64,000 nucleotides of DNA from Taxillus chinensis (taxonomy: Eukaryota; Streptophyta; Magnoliopsida; Santalales; Loranthaceae). Positions 52,328-63,631 of the stretch are shown here, in pieces. The stretch lies in assembly GCA_023512835.1 (NCBI GenBank), contig CM042084.1:50143609-50207608 (forward strand), read 5' to 3'. Every line of letters starts with the position of its first letter. Positions within the stretch are counted from its first letter, which is position 1. The translations under genes were made by a program, and so were the position numbers. Below the pieces are notes generated by a model. It was not told the DNA's origin, ran no database searches, and saw only the letters and a list, made by a program, of their open reading frames with translations.

Positions 52328-54182
52328 TGTCACGCCCCGGATTTCCAACCCGAGGAAACCGGTACGTGACTCCCCTTTTACCCACACGGAGGGCAAAGGG
52401 GTTAGGATACAAACCAAGAACCGAACATTTTAAACATTCACAACACATTCAAGAAAAATAAAATCCATCAAGCGTCCACAAACCAAATCGGTCTTTAATA
52501 CAAAGTCTTCTTTTCAATCCATCCACATTGGGGTTACATCGGTTCCCATAATAAAATAACATAAACAATAAAATAAATAAGGTCTTCCACCTTGGGGTTC
52601 CACCTAACGCCTGTAGGTTCCTGTAAAGAAAACAACATGGTAGGTGGGGTGAGCAACCACGCTCGGTAGGGATCATGTCTCCCCAACCCATCCCATGCAC
52701 CTATTATCTACATGCCTTGTGTACAAGTCTTTGTCGTGATACAATTATTCCACCAGATATAGTTACAGGTATAACAAGAACACAATCATACATGGCCTGG
52801 TACATAAACACTCCCAGGCTTCCACGCCACCGGGTTTCAAGAAAAGTCCCGGGCTTCCACGACCACCGAGTTCCACAAAACGGTCCCGGGCTTCCACGAC
52901 CACCGGGTTTCACAAAATGTCCCGGGCTTCCACGGCCACCGGGTTTCACAAAACAGTCCCGGGCTTCCACGGCCACCGGGTTTCACAAAACGGTCCCGGG
53001 CTTCCACGGCCACCGGGTTTCACAAAACAGTCCCGGGCTTCCACGCCACCGGGTTCCACAAACAGTCCCGGGCTTCCAAAGCCACCGGGTGTACAAGCAA
53101 ACACGCAGACATAAGGCCATACAAGGCATAACATCAAACACTTAATATGCTTAGTCACACGAGAATAACGTCGAACACTTAGCATGCATATATTCACAGG
53201 CTCACAAACCCAGCCACACGAGTATTATTCCAAACACATATATGCATAGCCTCACGAGGCATTATTTCAAACACATTCCGAGCATACACACGGCATATTC
53301 ATACAGGCATATCCACACCGGCATTTTATCAAACACTTAACATGCACTAACCACCCAACCTCGGAAATCACACCAAAATGCCATTGAAGGCCAACATTCA
53401 TATAGGAGGTCACACCTATATGAATTTACATATAAATAATATAACGAGATATAAATCATATTCGCCTAGGACCCAAGGATAGAGGAGGACTTAGGAAGAA
53501 CAGAATCCCTACCTTAAAACAGATCTTCTTTGCTCCCGGCTAAACGCCGTCCTCCCCACGTAGGATGCTCCGGCGAAGAACCAAGAACTCCCCTTCCTTC
53601 TCTCTCTCTAGCTCTCTCTCTCTCTACGACGGCCAAAGTGAAGAGAACCCTAAACCTAAAACAGAGGGCTTCTCCTCCTTATATAGACAACACAACCTCA
53701 AAACGACGTAGTTTTGATTAAGTGAATCCCAGGATCAAAACGACGTAGTTTTGATCACCCAAGTTAGCACCTTTCCGCACCCATATAGGCCAAAATACTC
53801 GAAATTTCAACATGGTCCTTTGGAGAAAGTTCCTTAGAATGTCAAAACCAAGGGAACCATGCAAAAACATGCCGCACGCCAATTTGCACGTAAATTCCCC
53901 AATTCACGTGCAACTCCATATGCACTCCAAATGCTCTCAAACTTCACCCTAGCCTCCTTGCATCATTTAGAAGTCAACCACACTTGCACGTGAATTGGAC
54001 CCATATCACGTGCACCTCACATACATGTCCATTTGGCTTGAAACTTCGTGGTAGAAAGAGGACACCATTCTAAGCATCTTTCCTTTTGCACGTGAATTCA
54101 TTGGAGTCCATTTACTAGGTCAAAATCTAGAAAAACTCTACTCATGAGGCAAACCGACTAACTTAAGGTACGGGTCCTTACA
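52328..54182 (-). mobile_element. E2 5' LTR (1855 bp)
   Basis: Near copy of 44973-46824. Differences I can see are mostly single-base gaps. The palindrome's left arm has one change (GCACGTAAATT near 53886). Contains the candidate intron 52621-53512, 8 minisatellite units (52810-53095), the motif pair at 53690-53756 and TATATAAGG at 53679-53687. Confidence 0.94.
52621..53512 (-). other. Candidate LTR leader intron (E2)
   Basis: Minus-strand donor TTAAG|GTAGGG at 53512 and acceptor TTTTCTTTACAG| ending at 52621, 892 bp apart, identical in length to the E1 pair (59179-60070). Confidence 0.45.
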
Positions 54183-54187
54183 TCTGC

Positions 54188-55188
54188 CGACTCGAGCCGA
54201 CAACAAACGCCGACGAATCAACTTGACCTTCTCGGTAGCCTCTTGAACCAACGTGGCCCCAAGAGAGTTGTCTCCCCCACCTCGGTCCAACACAAAGGTG
54301 ACCGACACGGCCGTCCGTACAACGCCTCAAAAGGAGCCATCCCAATGGATGCCTGATAAGCGTTGTTGTAGGCAAACTCCACCAAAGGAAGGTGAGTTGC
54401 CCACGAACCCCCAAAATCTAGCACACAAGCCCTCAACATATCCTCCATGGTCCGATTCGTCCGCTCGGTCGACCGTCGGTCTCAGGGTGAAAGGCTGTAC
54501 TCGGGTGAAGCTTGGTCCCCATAGCCTCCTGCAAACCGGCCCAAAACGGGAAGTGAACCGCGAATCCCGGTCGGAGACAACCGATGATGGTACGCCATGC
54601 GGTCTCACAATCTCGTTCATGTACGGTGACTCAAGGTCCCAATAGAGTCCCGCTCGCGAACAACCAGGAAATGAGCCGACTTTGTGAGTCGATCCACAAT
54701 CACCCAAATCATATCCTTCCTCCCAAGTGGTGGGTGGAAGACCAGTCCTAAAATCCATCGCGATATGGTCCCGCTTCCACTCGCTATGGGCAAGGGTCGT
54801 AACATGCCCGCCGGCCGGCGATGCTCGGCCTTCCCTGGCGACACGTGAGGCACCGCGAAACAAAGGCGGCTACATCGCGTTTCATCCCAGGCCACCAAAA
54901 ATGTCCGCGAAGCGCATGGTACATCTTCGTACCCCCTGGATGCACAAGAACTCTAGATTGGTGAAACGCCCTCATCACCTCATCCCCGAGGGAAGAAGCC
55001 ACTACCAACCGCCCCCGAAATGACAACTCATGCTCGGGACCCTCTGTCCAGTCCCCGGATAGCTCCCTAGCCTCAATACGGGCACGGAGAACCTCGCACT
55101 CAATGTCACCCAGTTGTTCCTCCCGGACGCGCTGGTACAACTCAGCACTACCACCAAAGGACTCAGGATGTCCCACCATCACGAACAA
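54188..55188 (-). pseudogene. E1 integrase, upstream part
   Basis: GDIECEVLRARIEARELSGDWTEGPEHELSFRGRLVV, zinc domain HQSRVLVHPGGTKMYHALRGHFWWPGMKRDVAAFVSRCLTC, core HIAMDF (frameshift after it), [103 protein letters not shown]. It is cut by E2 after the LIRRRLLS region. One-base deletions include CTCGAGTCGGCAG where paralogues have CTCAGAGTCGGCAG. Confidence 0.86.
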
Positions 55189-57050
55189 CGGGCCGCATCT
55201 GTAACGTCGCCAACTGCTCCATTAGCTTCCACTCTCTCACGACCACCTCGGCTTTCCCTTTTCTCGCTCAATGCATCGCCACAACATTACCCTTGCCCGG
55301 GGTATAGGCAAGAGTAAAATCAAAGGTCTGCAAATACTCCACCCATCTCCTTTGCCTCAAATTCAAGTCCTTCGAGTAAAGATGTACGAAGGCTCTTGTG
55401 ATCCGAGAACACCACAAACTTTTCCCCCAAGAGGTAGTGCTGCCAACTCTTCAGGGCGAAGATGACAGCCTAACTCAAGGTCATGAGTAGGATAATTCTG
55501 CTCATGAGGTTTCAGCTGCCTCGACCCATAAGCTACCACACTGTGCTCCTGCATAAGCACACAACCCAAACCAACCCTGGACGCATCACAGATATACCTC
55601 ATATGGAATATCCTCCCTAGGCAACCTCAACACAGGTGCGGTGGTCAAATGGGTTTTGAGAGTCTCAAACGCCTGGCGACACTTGTCGATCCAATCAAAC
55701 TTCACGCCCTTCCGAGTCAACGCTGTCATAGGAGCCGCCAAACGGAGAACCCCTCTACAAAACGACGATAGTACCCCACCAAGCCAAGAAAACTACGGAT
55801 CTCAAAACGTTGGTTGGCCTCGCCCACGATGCCACGGCCTCAATCTTGGCCGGGTCCACCCTAACTCCCTCAGTGACACCACATGGCCAAGAAAGTGAAC
55901 CTCCTGCGGCCAAAACTCACACTTGCTAAACTTAGCAAACAAGCTGGTCCCTCAAGGTTTGCAACACTTTGCCAAGTGCTCCACATGCTCCCTCTCGGTC
56001 TTGGAATACACCAAGATATCGTCGATAAACACCACCACGAACGAGTCTAAGTATGGGGCAAAGACTTGGTTCATCAAATGCATGAACAACTGCGGGCGCA
56101 TTAGTGAGCCCGAAAGGCATCACTACCCACTCATAATGCCCATACCGCACCGAAAAGCCGTCTTAGGGATGTCCTCCTCCCTAACCCCAGCTGGTGATAC
56201 CCCGACCGTAAATCTATTTTGGAAAACCACTGGGCCCCACTCAATTGGTCAAACAGGTCATCTATCCGAGGCAACGGGTACTTGTTCTTCACCGTCGCTG
56301 AATTCGGCTTCCTGTAGTCGATGCGAGACGTAGTGTACCATCGGCCTTCTTCGCAAAGAGCACCGGAGCACCCCAAGGTGAGGTACTCGGTCCGATATAC
56401 CCCCGACCCACCAACTCCTCGATTTGCCTCTGAAGCTCCCTCGACTCGGCTGGCCCCATACGATACGCTACTTGGGAAATCGGACCCGTTCCCCGGCACC
56501 AACTCAATGGTGAACTCCACACTCCTCTTGGGTGGCAAACTCCTCAACCGCTCAGGAAAAACATCCTGAAATTTGTCCACAACAATGGGCCACACCCTCT
56601 TTTCCACCTTACCCTCCTCGGCAAGGTCAGGCGCTAACCTGTGGGTAATGGCACCCCACCGGTCCAACACTGGCCCGGCCCGACTCGCCTCACAATCCCA
56701 CTCCCCCTGCAGGGTGCAAGAGGTCCCTGCAGGTGTCACGAAGGTCACACGCCGCCGATAACAATCTATCTTGGCCTGGAAAGCCATAAGCCAATCCATA
56801 CCCAAGATCAGGTCAAACGTCCTCAAAGGCATTACATGCAAGTCAAAACTCGGCTCCACCTCGCCTATGGTTAACACACGATTACGACACACTCTCCGTA
56901 TCTCAATCATGCCCCCCACCTGGAGACTCCACAACTAGGGGCCTTGCGGCTTCCACACAAGCTAACCCCAAGCCGTCTATTACAAGCTCGGCAACAAACG
57001 AACATGATGCACCCGTATCGAAAAGAACAGGCTAAGGTACGGGAGATCAA
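55189..57050 (-). pseudogene. E1 protease, reverse transcriptase and RNase H
   Basis: Protease DTG region at about 57003-57030 (LFDTGAS, frame lost just upstream by one base), then [40 protein letters not shown]. The linker ends [97 protein letters not shown], then broken around FIDDILVYS (about 56010-56035). RNase H has [40 protein letters not shown]. Many single-base gaps. Confidence 0.86.
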
Positions 57051-58457
57051 GAGGTACCTCTAACCACCGATGGTCCTGTTCCACCCTCAGTGGTGGGGGT
57101 GGTAGCTCGACCTCCTCCGGGTACGTCGCCTCCAGGCGCAAACACCCTCCCTTGGCCCGTGCCACTGGTCGGCTCACTCACTGGGCGCTTCCCGCCAAGG
57201 CTGCCTCCGGCCTGGTCTGTGCCGCTCCGGCCTCCCCCGAGGTCGGGTCGATTCGATCTGCCCGGACTAGCCGGCCACCGACGAGTTGGTCTCTCTCTGG
57301 TGCACGAAAACGGCATCACTCCTTGTGCTGGATGTCATGCCCCCAACTCCCCGTTGCCACTCCGGCAAACCCGGCTCAATGGCCCTCTCGTCCACATCTA
57401 TGGCATTTCCGGTCCCTCTTTGGACACTCCTTTCTCAAGTGGCCTTGCTCCCCACAGCAAGAACAACCGGCGGGGAGACCCCCTGTTGGACCGCCCTGCG
57501 CCACCGCCAAAGCTAGACCTCCCTGGGTTCACCAATGTCTGTCCCCTGGCGCGGAAGGAACCGTATCCCTCTCCTCCGTCTTGAGCCTCTTGGACCCTGC
57601 ATCTCGATCAGGCCCACTCTGCAACCGGCGACCCTGATGGGCCTGCCTCCCACCATCCAGCTCTCTCTCGGTATACGGGCCGTCTCCACGGCCTCGGCAT
57701 AGGTCCTCAAGCGTAGAATCGCCACCCTCTCCCTAAGGGCTGGCCTAAGACCCGAGTGAACTTGTGGGCCTTCAGGTCCTCCTTTGCCACCGTCTCGGGG
57801 GCAAACCTACTCGAGCTCCGGAACTCCCGCTCATACTCGGGCACCGTCTTTGATCCTTGCTTCAGGCTGCCAAATTCCTCCCTCTTCGCCATCTCACTGA
57901 TTCCGGGAAGAACTCATCATGGAAGAGTTGCAAGAATTCCTCCCAAAACATGAGTTGCACCGCACGGCTCCCCTGAACACTCGTCCACCACTCCAAAGCA
58001 TCCCCCTCCAAGTGCCCGAATTGCCGGTTGACCTTATCCTCCTCCCTGGGCAGGAGAAAAGAGAACACATGCTCAATCGCCTTAACCACCGCTCCGTACC
58101 ACAGGATCTTCTCCCCCCCTAAATCGCGGAGGTTGTTCCTTTCGGAACCGTGTCACCATGTCATCCTCTGTACGGGTCGGTACACCACCCAGCGAACTCT
58201 CACGCTCACGAGGCGCTCTCCTCTGGTGGTGGTGGTGGTGGCACCACCGCTATGCCGCCATCTCACGGCGCACCTCCTCCCCGAACGTCCTGCCAGGAGT
58301 CCCTCCCGTAGCTCTCGTACCTCCAGCCGGATGCCTTCTTGTAGCTGTGCCGGTAACAACGCATGCCCCCCAACGGATGGCCCCGCACCCGGACCCTCAT
58401 GGGCAGATGACTCATCGGCCATGCCCCGGACGCACGTGTCACTCTCCTCGGTGGCAT
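57051..58457 (-). pseudogene. E1 gag
   Basis: ATG at 58457 (MPPRRVTRAS). Pieces: MADESSAHEGPGAGPSVGGHALLPAQLQEGIRLEV, a shifted R/E region, FSFLLPREEDKV, LEGDALEWWTSVQGSRAVQLMFWEEFLQLFHDEFFPESVR, REEFGSLKQGSKTVPEYEREFRSSSRFAPETVAKEDLKAHKF, then a QGR-rich basic region and the zinc knuckle near 57435-57470. [18 protein letters not shown] leads into protease. Same architecture as element C gag. Confidence 0.86.
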
Positions 58458-58870
58458 TCTTACTACATGAAGTAAGATGCACAAACGTCGAACGCGTTTG
58501 ACTACTAACAAGTTGACTACCTCTACCTCATTATCAAGTCAAGCCGTACATGGCATTACACACATTTTAACCATTGCATCAATCAATATTGCACACAAAG
58601 ATCCACATTGTAGTCATACCCAAGGCATTCCAAGAATATTCGAGTTGCACAGTTCACACATAATCATGTTATGCACATCCTTCACACATGACAACAAATG
58701 CAACTAGTGCCCTAATGCCAATGCATGCAAATCCTACCACAAGACTGGACTACCCTAAGTACACCTTGGAGGCTCAAAGAGGACCATGTTGATCAGGCAT
58801 GTCCCTCCAGGCTCCTCCAAAGGACTCAAGATAACCAAGTCCGCCCACTACCCTAGGCCAACTAGACCAT
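58458..58870 (-). other. E1 leader between primer site and gag
   Basis: About 410 bp untranslated, nearly identical to 51898-52313. No coding signal. Confidence 0.75.
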
Positions 58871-58881
58871 GCTCGATACCA
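58871..58881 (-). other. Primer binding site of E1
   Basis: Minus strand TGGTATCGAGC, three bases from the LTR end at 58885. One base shorter than TGGTATCAGAGC. Confidence 0.8.
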
Positions 58882-58884
58882 TAT

Positions 58885-60739
58885 TGTCACGCCCCGGATT
58901 TCCAACCCGAGGAAACCGGTGCGTGACTCCCCTTTTACCCACACGGAGGGCAAAGGGGTTAGGATACAAACCAAGAACCGAACATTTTAAACATTCACAA
59001 CACATTCAAGAAAAATAAAGTCCATCAAGCAGTCCACAAACCAAATCGGTCTTTAATACAAAGTCTTCTTTTCAATCCATCCCCATTGGGGTTACATCGA
59101 TTCCCATAATAAAATAACATAAACAATAAAATAAATAAGGTCTTCCACCTTGGGGTCCCACCTAACGCCTGTAGGTTCCTGTAAAGAAAACAACATGGTA
59201 GGTGGGGTGAGCAACCACAACTCGTAGGGATCATGTCTCCCCAACCCATCCCATGCACCTAATATCTACATGCCTTGTGTACAAGTCGTGTCGTGATACA
59301 ATTATTCCACCAGATATAGTTACAGGCTATAACAAGGCACAATCATACATGGGCTGGTACATAAACACTCCCGGGCTTCCACGCCACCGGGTTTCAAGAC
59401 AGTCCCGGGCTTCCACGGCCACCGGGTTCTACAAAATGATCCCGGGCTTCCACACCACCGGGTTCCACAAAACAGTCCCGGCTTCCACAACCACCGGGTT
59501 CCACAAAACAGTCCCGGGCTTCCACGCCCACCGGGTTCCACAAAATAATCCCGGGCTTCCACGACCACCGGGTTCCACAAAACAGTCCCAGGCTTCCACA
59601 CCACCGGGTTCCACAAAACAGTCCCGGCTTCCAACCACCGGGTGTACAAGCAAACACGCAGCACACATGGCCATACAGGCATAACATCAAACACTTAGTA
59701 TGCTTAGTCGCACGGGAATAACATCGAACACTTAGCATGCATATATCCACAAGCTCATAAACCCAGCCACACAGACATAATCTAACACACTGGACGTGCG
59801 TGGCCTCACGGCATTACCTCAAACACATAACATGCACGACCTCCAGGCATTACCTCAAACACATAACATGCACGACCTCACAGGCATTATGTCAAACACT
59901 TCAGGCATATATATATATATCCAAACAACACGCCATTGAAGGAACATTCATATAGGAGATCACACCTATATGAATTTATATATAAATAGTATGATAACAA
60001 GGACAATATCCAATGGGTAATTCACCACAGGGCCTAACCCCGGATCAGGTATAAGAAAACGAACCCCTACCTTAAAGAAGATCCTCCTTGCTCCCGCGTT
60101 AGATGCCGTCCTCCCCACGCAAGATGCTCCGAGACCACAGCTTCTCCCCTTTCCCTCTCTCTAGCTCTCTCTCTCTCCACACGGCCGCAATGGCCGAAAA
60201 ACCCCTAACCCTAGAACAAGGAGTCTCCTCATCCTTATATAGGCCTCCCACTATCAAAACGACGTAGTTTTGATTAAGTGAAACCCAGGATCAAAACGAC
60301 GTAGTTTTGATCACACAAGTTAGCACCTTTCCGCACCCATATAGGCCAAAATACTCGAATTTCAACATGGTCCTTTGGAGAAAGTTCCTTAGAATGTCAA
60401 AACCAAGGGAACCATGCAAAAATATGCTCGCACGCCAATTTGCACGTGAATTCCCCAATTCACGTGCAACTCCATATGCACTCCAAATGCTCTCAAACTT
60501 CACCCCTAGCCTCCTTGCATCATTTAGAAGACAACCACACTTGCACGTGAATTGGACCCATATCACGAGCACCTCACATACATGTCCATTTGGCCTGAAA
60601 CTTCGTGGTAGATAGAGGACACCATTCTAAGCATCTTTCCTTTTGCACGTGAATTCATTGGAGTCCATTTACTAGGTCAAAATCTAGAAAAACTCTACTC
60701 GGGAGGCAAACCGACTAACTCAAGGTACGGGTCTTTACA
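58885..60739 (-). mobile_element. E1 5' LTR (1855 bp)
   Basis: Sense TGTAAAGACCCGTACCTTGAG to GGGGCGTGACA. Candidate intron 59179-60070, minisatellite 59366-59642 (8 units against 5 in the partner LTR), motif pair 60253-60312, TATATAAGG near 60235-60243 and palindrome near 60434-60463. Confidence 0.93.
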
Positions 60740-61020
60740 ATAGAAAACCTCCTCCTCCGAAAATAGATACCAAAAAGGCGCCGTAGGGGTGCTAATCCTT
60801 CCCTACACATAACCAACTTCCAAACCCTTCTCCGATGATGCGGACCACACCTTAAACTACTCAAAATAAGAGAGTATCCAACTATACCCCAAAAACAACA
60901 GTTGACGATTCTAAATTTCTCACCATTGGTTTAGTATAAGCCCACCCCAAACGGGCCCGGACAAAAACCGGTATTGACATTTGTACATCATTTGTATACA
61001 AATGATGCACAAAGAGGGGC
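60740..61020 (+). mobile_element. Element D LTR, 3' end after E1
   Basis: Continues the Tat LTR broken at 42401. GGTGCTAATCCTTCCCTACAC (60785-60805) matches 62873-62893 near the end of the second Tat LTR, and this phrase followed by an AACxxACTxCC word is typical near the 3' border of Tat/Ogre LTRs. From about 60930 the sequence (CCCCAAACGGGCCCGGACAAAAACC, then AAGAGGGGCAGC at 61010) looks like internal sequence and a polypurine tract of a second Tat copy. Confidence 0.55.
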
Positions 61021-61279
61021 AGCTGTTGTACCTCTTTTGACTAGGTTAGATCACACCCAAACTCAACAAGGAAGCCCAAAGTAGAGGGTCACTTCTAAAT
61101 CCTCAAGATGCCCCAAAGCCAATACCAAAGGACAGATGATGAAATTCGAGACTAACGTACTTTACCGTGCTCAATTCCAACTTAAAATGTGGAAGTTATA
61201 GCCAAAACAGTTTTGGTCATAAAAAGTCCAACTTGTGAAAAGATAGTCAATGCCCCTGGTGAAAATCTAGATCATCATG

Positions 61280-61860
61280 TGAAATCAAGAGCATCAAGGT
61301 CAAAATACGGATCATCAGGTATAATCCGAGCTAACCTTGATACGGAATAAGGAGCCTTAAGACGGAGTAAGGATCCGAGTCATGCACCGATCCGAATAAG
61401 GAACCTTAGCATGGAGTAAGGATCCGAGCTAACCTTGATGCGGAGTAAGGAGCCTTAACATGGAGTAAGGATCCGAGTCATCCACTGATCCGGAATAAGG
61501 AGTCTTAGCATGGAGTAAAGATCCGAGTCATCTACTAATCCGGACTAAGCCTTCACGGATCCGAGCCTTCCATTGATTCGGACTAAGCCTCCACTAATAT
61601 AGAGTAAGGATCCAAGCCTTCTATTGATCCGAACTAAGCCTCAACTGATACGGAGTAAGGATCCAAGCCTTCCATTGATCCGGAATAAGACTCCATTGAT
61701 ATGGAGTAAGGATCCGAGCCTTCCACTGATCTAGAATAAGCCTCTACTGATACGGAGTAAGGATCCAAGCCTTCCATTGATCCGGAATAAGGGATCCGAG
61801 CTATCCTTGATACATAATAAGAAGCCTCAGTCCGGGATAAGCTTCAATCATCCGGATTAT
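61280..61860 (+). repeat. Tandem array (GGAGTAAGGATCCGAG... units) in second Tat LTR
   Basis: About ten to twelve imperfect units of about 45-55 bp with GGAGTAAGGATCCGAGCC, TTCCATTGATCCGGA and TAAGCCTCCACTGATA. Same family as 40250-40790 with a different unit order. Confidence 0.85.
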
Positions 61861-62194
61861 TTTTTAATGATCCAGAATGCTCCGCACCAATGATAATCCG
61901 GATTCCTTATTCCACATTAGTGATAATCCGGATTCCCTAATTTCTGCATTCCGTATCAATAATTACCCGGAAATCTCCTTCGTGATTTTCTCCTTTCCCA
62001 CCAAGGCATCTAGATTCATCTAGAATTAAAAGGGGGGAAAATAAATTTGCAATAAATGGGTAGTATTAAAAATCAAATAATCCTAATTGATTTAATTGCA
62101 TATCTTGGGGGATGAAAAATCTTATTTATCCTAATTATTTCAATCAATGATTAAATGCAAGAAACAATCCTTTGGAAGCCTAGCCTACCTAGCC

Positions 62195-62202
62195 TATAAA
62201 TA
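62195..62202 (+). promoter_or_regulatory. TATA box of second Tat LTR
   Basis: TATAAATA inside AGCCTATAAATAGGCT. A transcript would start about 25-35 bp downstream. Confidence 0.5.
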
Positions 62203-63028
62203 GGCTGCTCATTTGACAACAGAATGGCATCAATCAAGGAATGAAGGGAGAGCATCATTTGTCCATCATCCATCGATTATTGGCACCTTTGGCTGACCAT
62301 GTGAGAAAAAGAGGTTCTTAGGGAGATACTTTTGTGTACTTACAAAAGAGTACCTTGGAGATCTAGAAGCACACTTTGGCTAAACAACATAAGGATTTCT
62401 GAAGAATCATCCTGCGCAAATCATCCAGGTTTTCCTTTATTCCTACTTGTTATTTAACTTCTAGTGTTTTTAAATCATAACCTTTCCATCCATCATAATA
62501 AAAAGGCAACAAGAACACAAATTACTCATCTTCTCTAGAAAAATTAAATTAAAGGCCCAAGTGGCCGTGAGGTTGAGCCCTTGATGCTCATACCCTAGCT
62601 GCTTAGGCCGACATTGATTGTGGCGGTGCTATTATTTTAAAACCATTTTATTTGTTTTTCTGAAAAAGGAATAGCATTGCCACATAGGCCTAGATCCCAC
62701 ATCTTTTTTTGTAAAATTAAGATGTTTCTTTTTTTAAAATCTTTTGTTTCTTTTAAAGGCCTAGATCCTACAATCTTCCTTTCCCTTAAAAAATATAAAA
62801 ACATAAAAAAATGACTTCTTTTTAACTAAAACCAGCAAACATCCATAGATCAAGACTAGGTACCAATTGTGGGCATTGTAGTGGTGCTAATCCTTCCCTA
62901 CACTTAATCGACTCCCGAAGCTTAATCTCTGAACCGTAGACCTTTCTCTTTTTAGGTGCCCAATCACACCTCTAAATTGTTTGGTGGCGACTCTATTTTT
63001 TTTTCTTTTATAGTTTATGTGAGCCTTG

Positions 63029-63389
63029 TGTAAGGACCCGTATTTGAGGGGCTTTGGAGTTAGCCAGACCTTATCTTAGAAAATGAATATCAGCATAGTG
63101 ATGTGCTAGTCAAATGGAGAAATTTGACTATTTTTGGGCTAAATTTGGAATTTGAGGCCCAGAGGGGTATTTTTGGGAATTTCAAGAATTTATTTTAGTA
63201 TTTAGATTAGCATAAATTTGAGGGCTTTATTTTAAATGAGTTGGGCTTAATGAGATGGGCCTTATTTTAAATATGAGTTGGGCTTTATTTTAAACCTTGG
63301 GTTTTGGGTTTCATTGTTGTGGTTTGGGTTTTCTTTTAAAAAAAAAAAGGAGCAAAAGAAGATCCCAAACCCTACCTTCCCTGCAGCCG

Positions 63390-63425
<36 letters not shown>

Positions 63426-63631
63426 GGGGGGGGGGGAGACGATCCAGAGTTGGAGGAGTTTCTGGCGATCATGGATTCCCTTCAGACGACGGGAGGCCGG
63501 AGGCGTTGAGGTAGCAAGGATACAGATCGCCCCGTTCTTTTCCCCAAGTCTTTTTTCTGGGAATTCTGAGGTAGGGATTTCAAGTTTGTCTCTATGCCAT
63601 CTCTTTCTCACAGATTCTAGAAAACAAAATT
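63029..63631 (+). mobile_element. A-type LTR, first 600 bp
   Basis: TGTAAGGACCCGTATTTGAGGGG, colinear with the minus strand of 2721 downward: TATCTTAGAAAATGAATATCAGCAT, GGCCCAGAGGGGTATTTTTGGG, GAGTTGGGC, GCAGCCGTC followed by a dinucleotide tract, and GACGACGGGAGGCCGGAGGC. The dinucleotide is (CA)n here and (GA)n in element A. Colinearity ends near GAGGTAGGGATTTC (63570). The remainder up to 63631 is weakly similar or new. Confidence 0.82.
63386..63436. repeat. (CA)n microsatellite and G run
   Basis: About 17 CA units followed by AGAGG and a 12-base G run. It replaces the GA tract of related LTRs. Confidence 0.9.

Larger units (their letters stand above)
44973..54182 (-). mobile_element. Element E2: complete Tekay-type chromovirus (9210 bp) nested in E1
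   Basis: Both LTRs are present (44973-46824 and 52328-54182, 1852 and 1855 bp), with TSD TCTGC, primer site, gag (start 51897), pol (to about 47155), hairpin and polypurine tract. It is closely related to E1 over the whole length. The reading frame is broken by numerous one-base gaps and by few stops. It is the youngest insertion in the window, because it interrupts E1, which itself interrupts the Tat LTR. Confidence 0.94.
44968..54187. other. Target-site duplication TCTGC around E2
   Basis: TCTGC at 44968-44972 and 54183-54187. Excision rejoins the E1 integrase at the SQKSYAD-type stretch (AAATCTTATGCGGATC continued by GACTCGAGCCGACAAC on the plus strand). Confidence 0.93.
42402..60739 (-). 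mobile_element. Element E1: Tekay-type chromovirus split by E2
   Basis: Full element on the minus strand: 5' LTR 58885-60739, primer site, gag-pol 58457 down to 54188, then (after E2) 44967 to about 44503, polypurine tract and 3' LTR 42402-44163. Without E2 it is about 9.1 kb. The LTRs are very similar in sequence and differ mainly by minisatellite units and small indels, so it is young. Gag-pol has many one-base deletions. Confidence 0.92.
42397..60744. other. Target-site duplication ATAGA around E1
   Basis: ATAGA at 42397-42401 and 60740-60744 flank the outermost LTR termini of E1. The sequences outside them both belong to the Tat LTR. Confidence 0.93.
61021..63028 (+). mobile_element. Second Tat/Ogre-like LTR
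   Basis: Starts after AAGAGGGGCAGC, near TGTTGTACCTC. Shares with 39770-39960 the phrases GCCCCAAAGCCAATACCAAA, GCTCAATTCCAACTT and AGATAGTCAATGCCCC, then the same type of tandem array. TATAAATA at 62195-62202 is a likely TATA box (AGCCTATAAATAGGCTGC is itself a palindrome). The end region has GGTGCTAATCCTTCCCTACAC and TTTGGTGGCGACTC (62980-62993), the latter like the primer-site border of Tat/Ogre elements. Exact termini are uncertain; it ends by 63028, where an A-type LTR starts. Confidence 0.6.
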
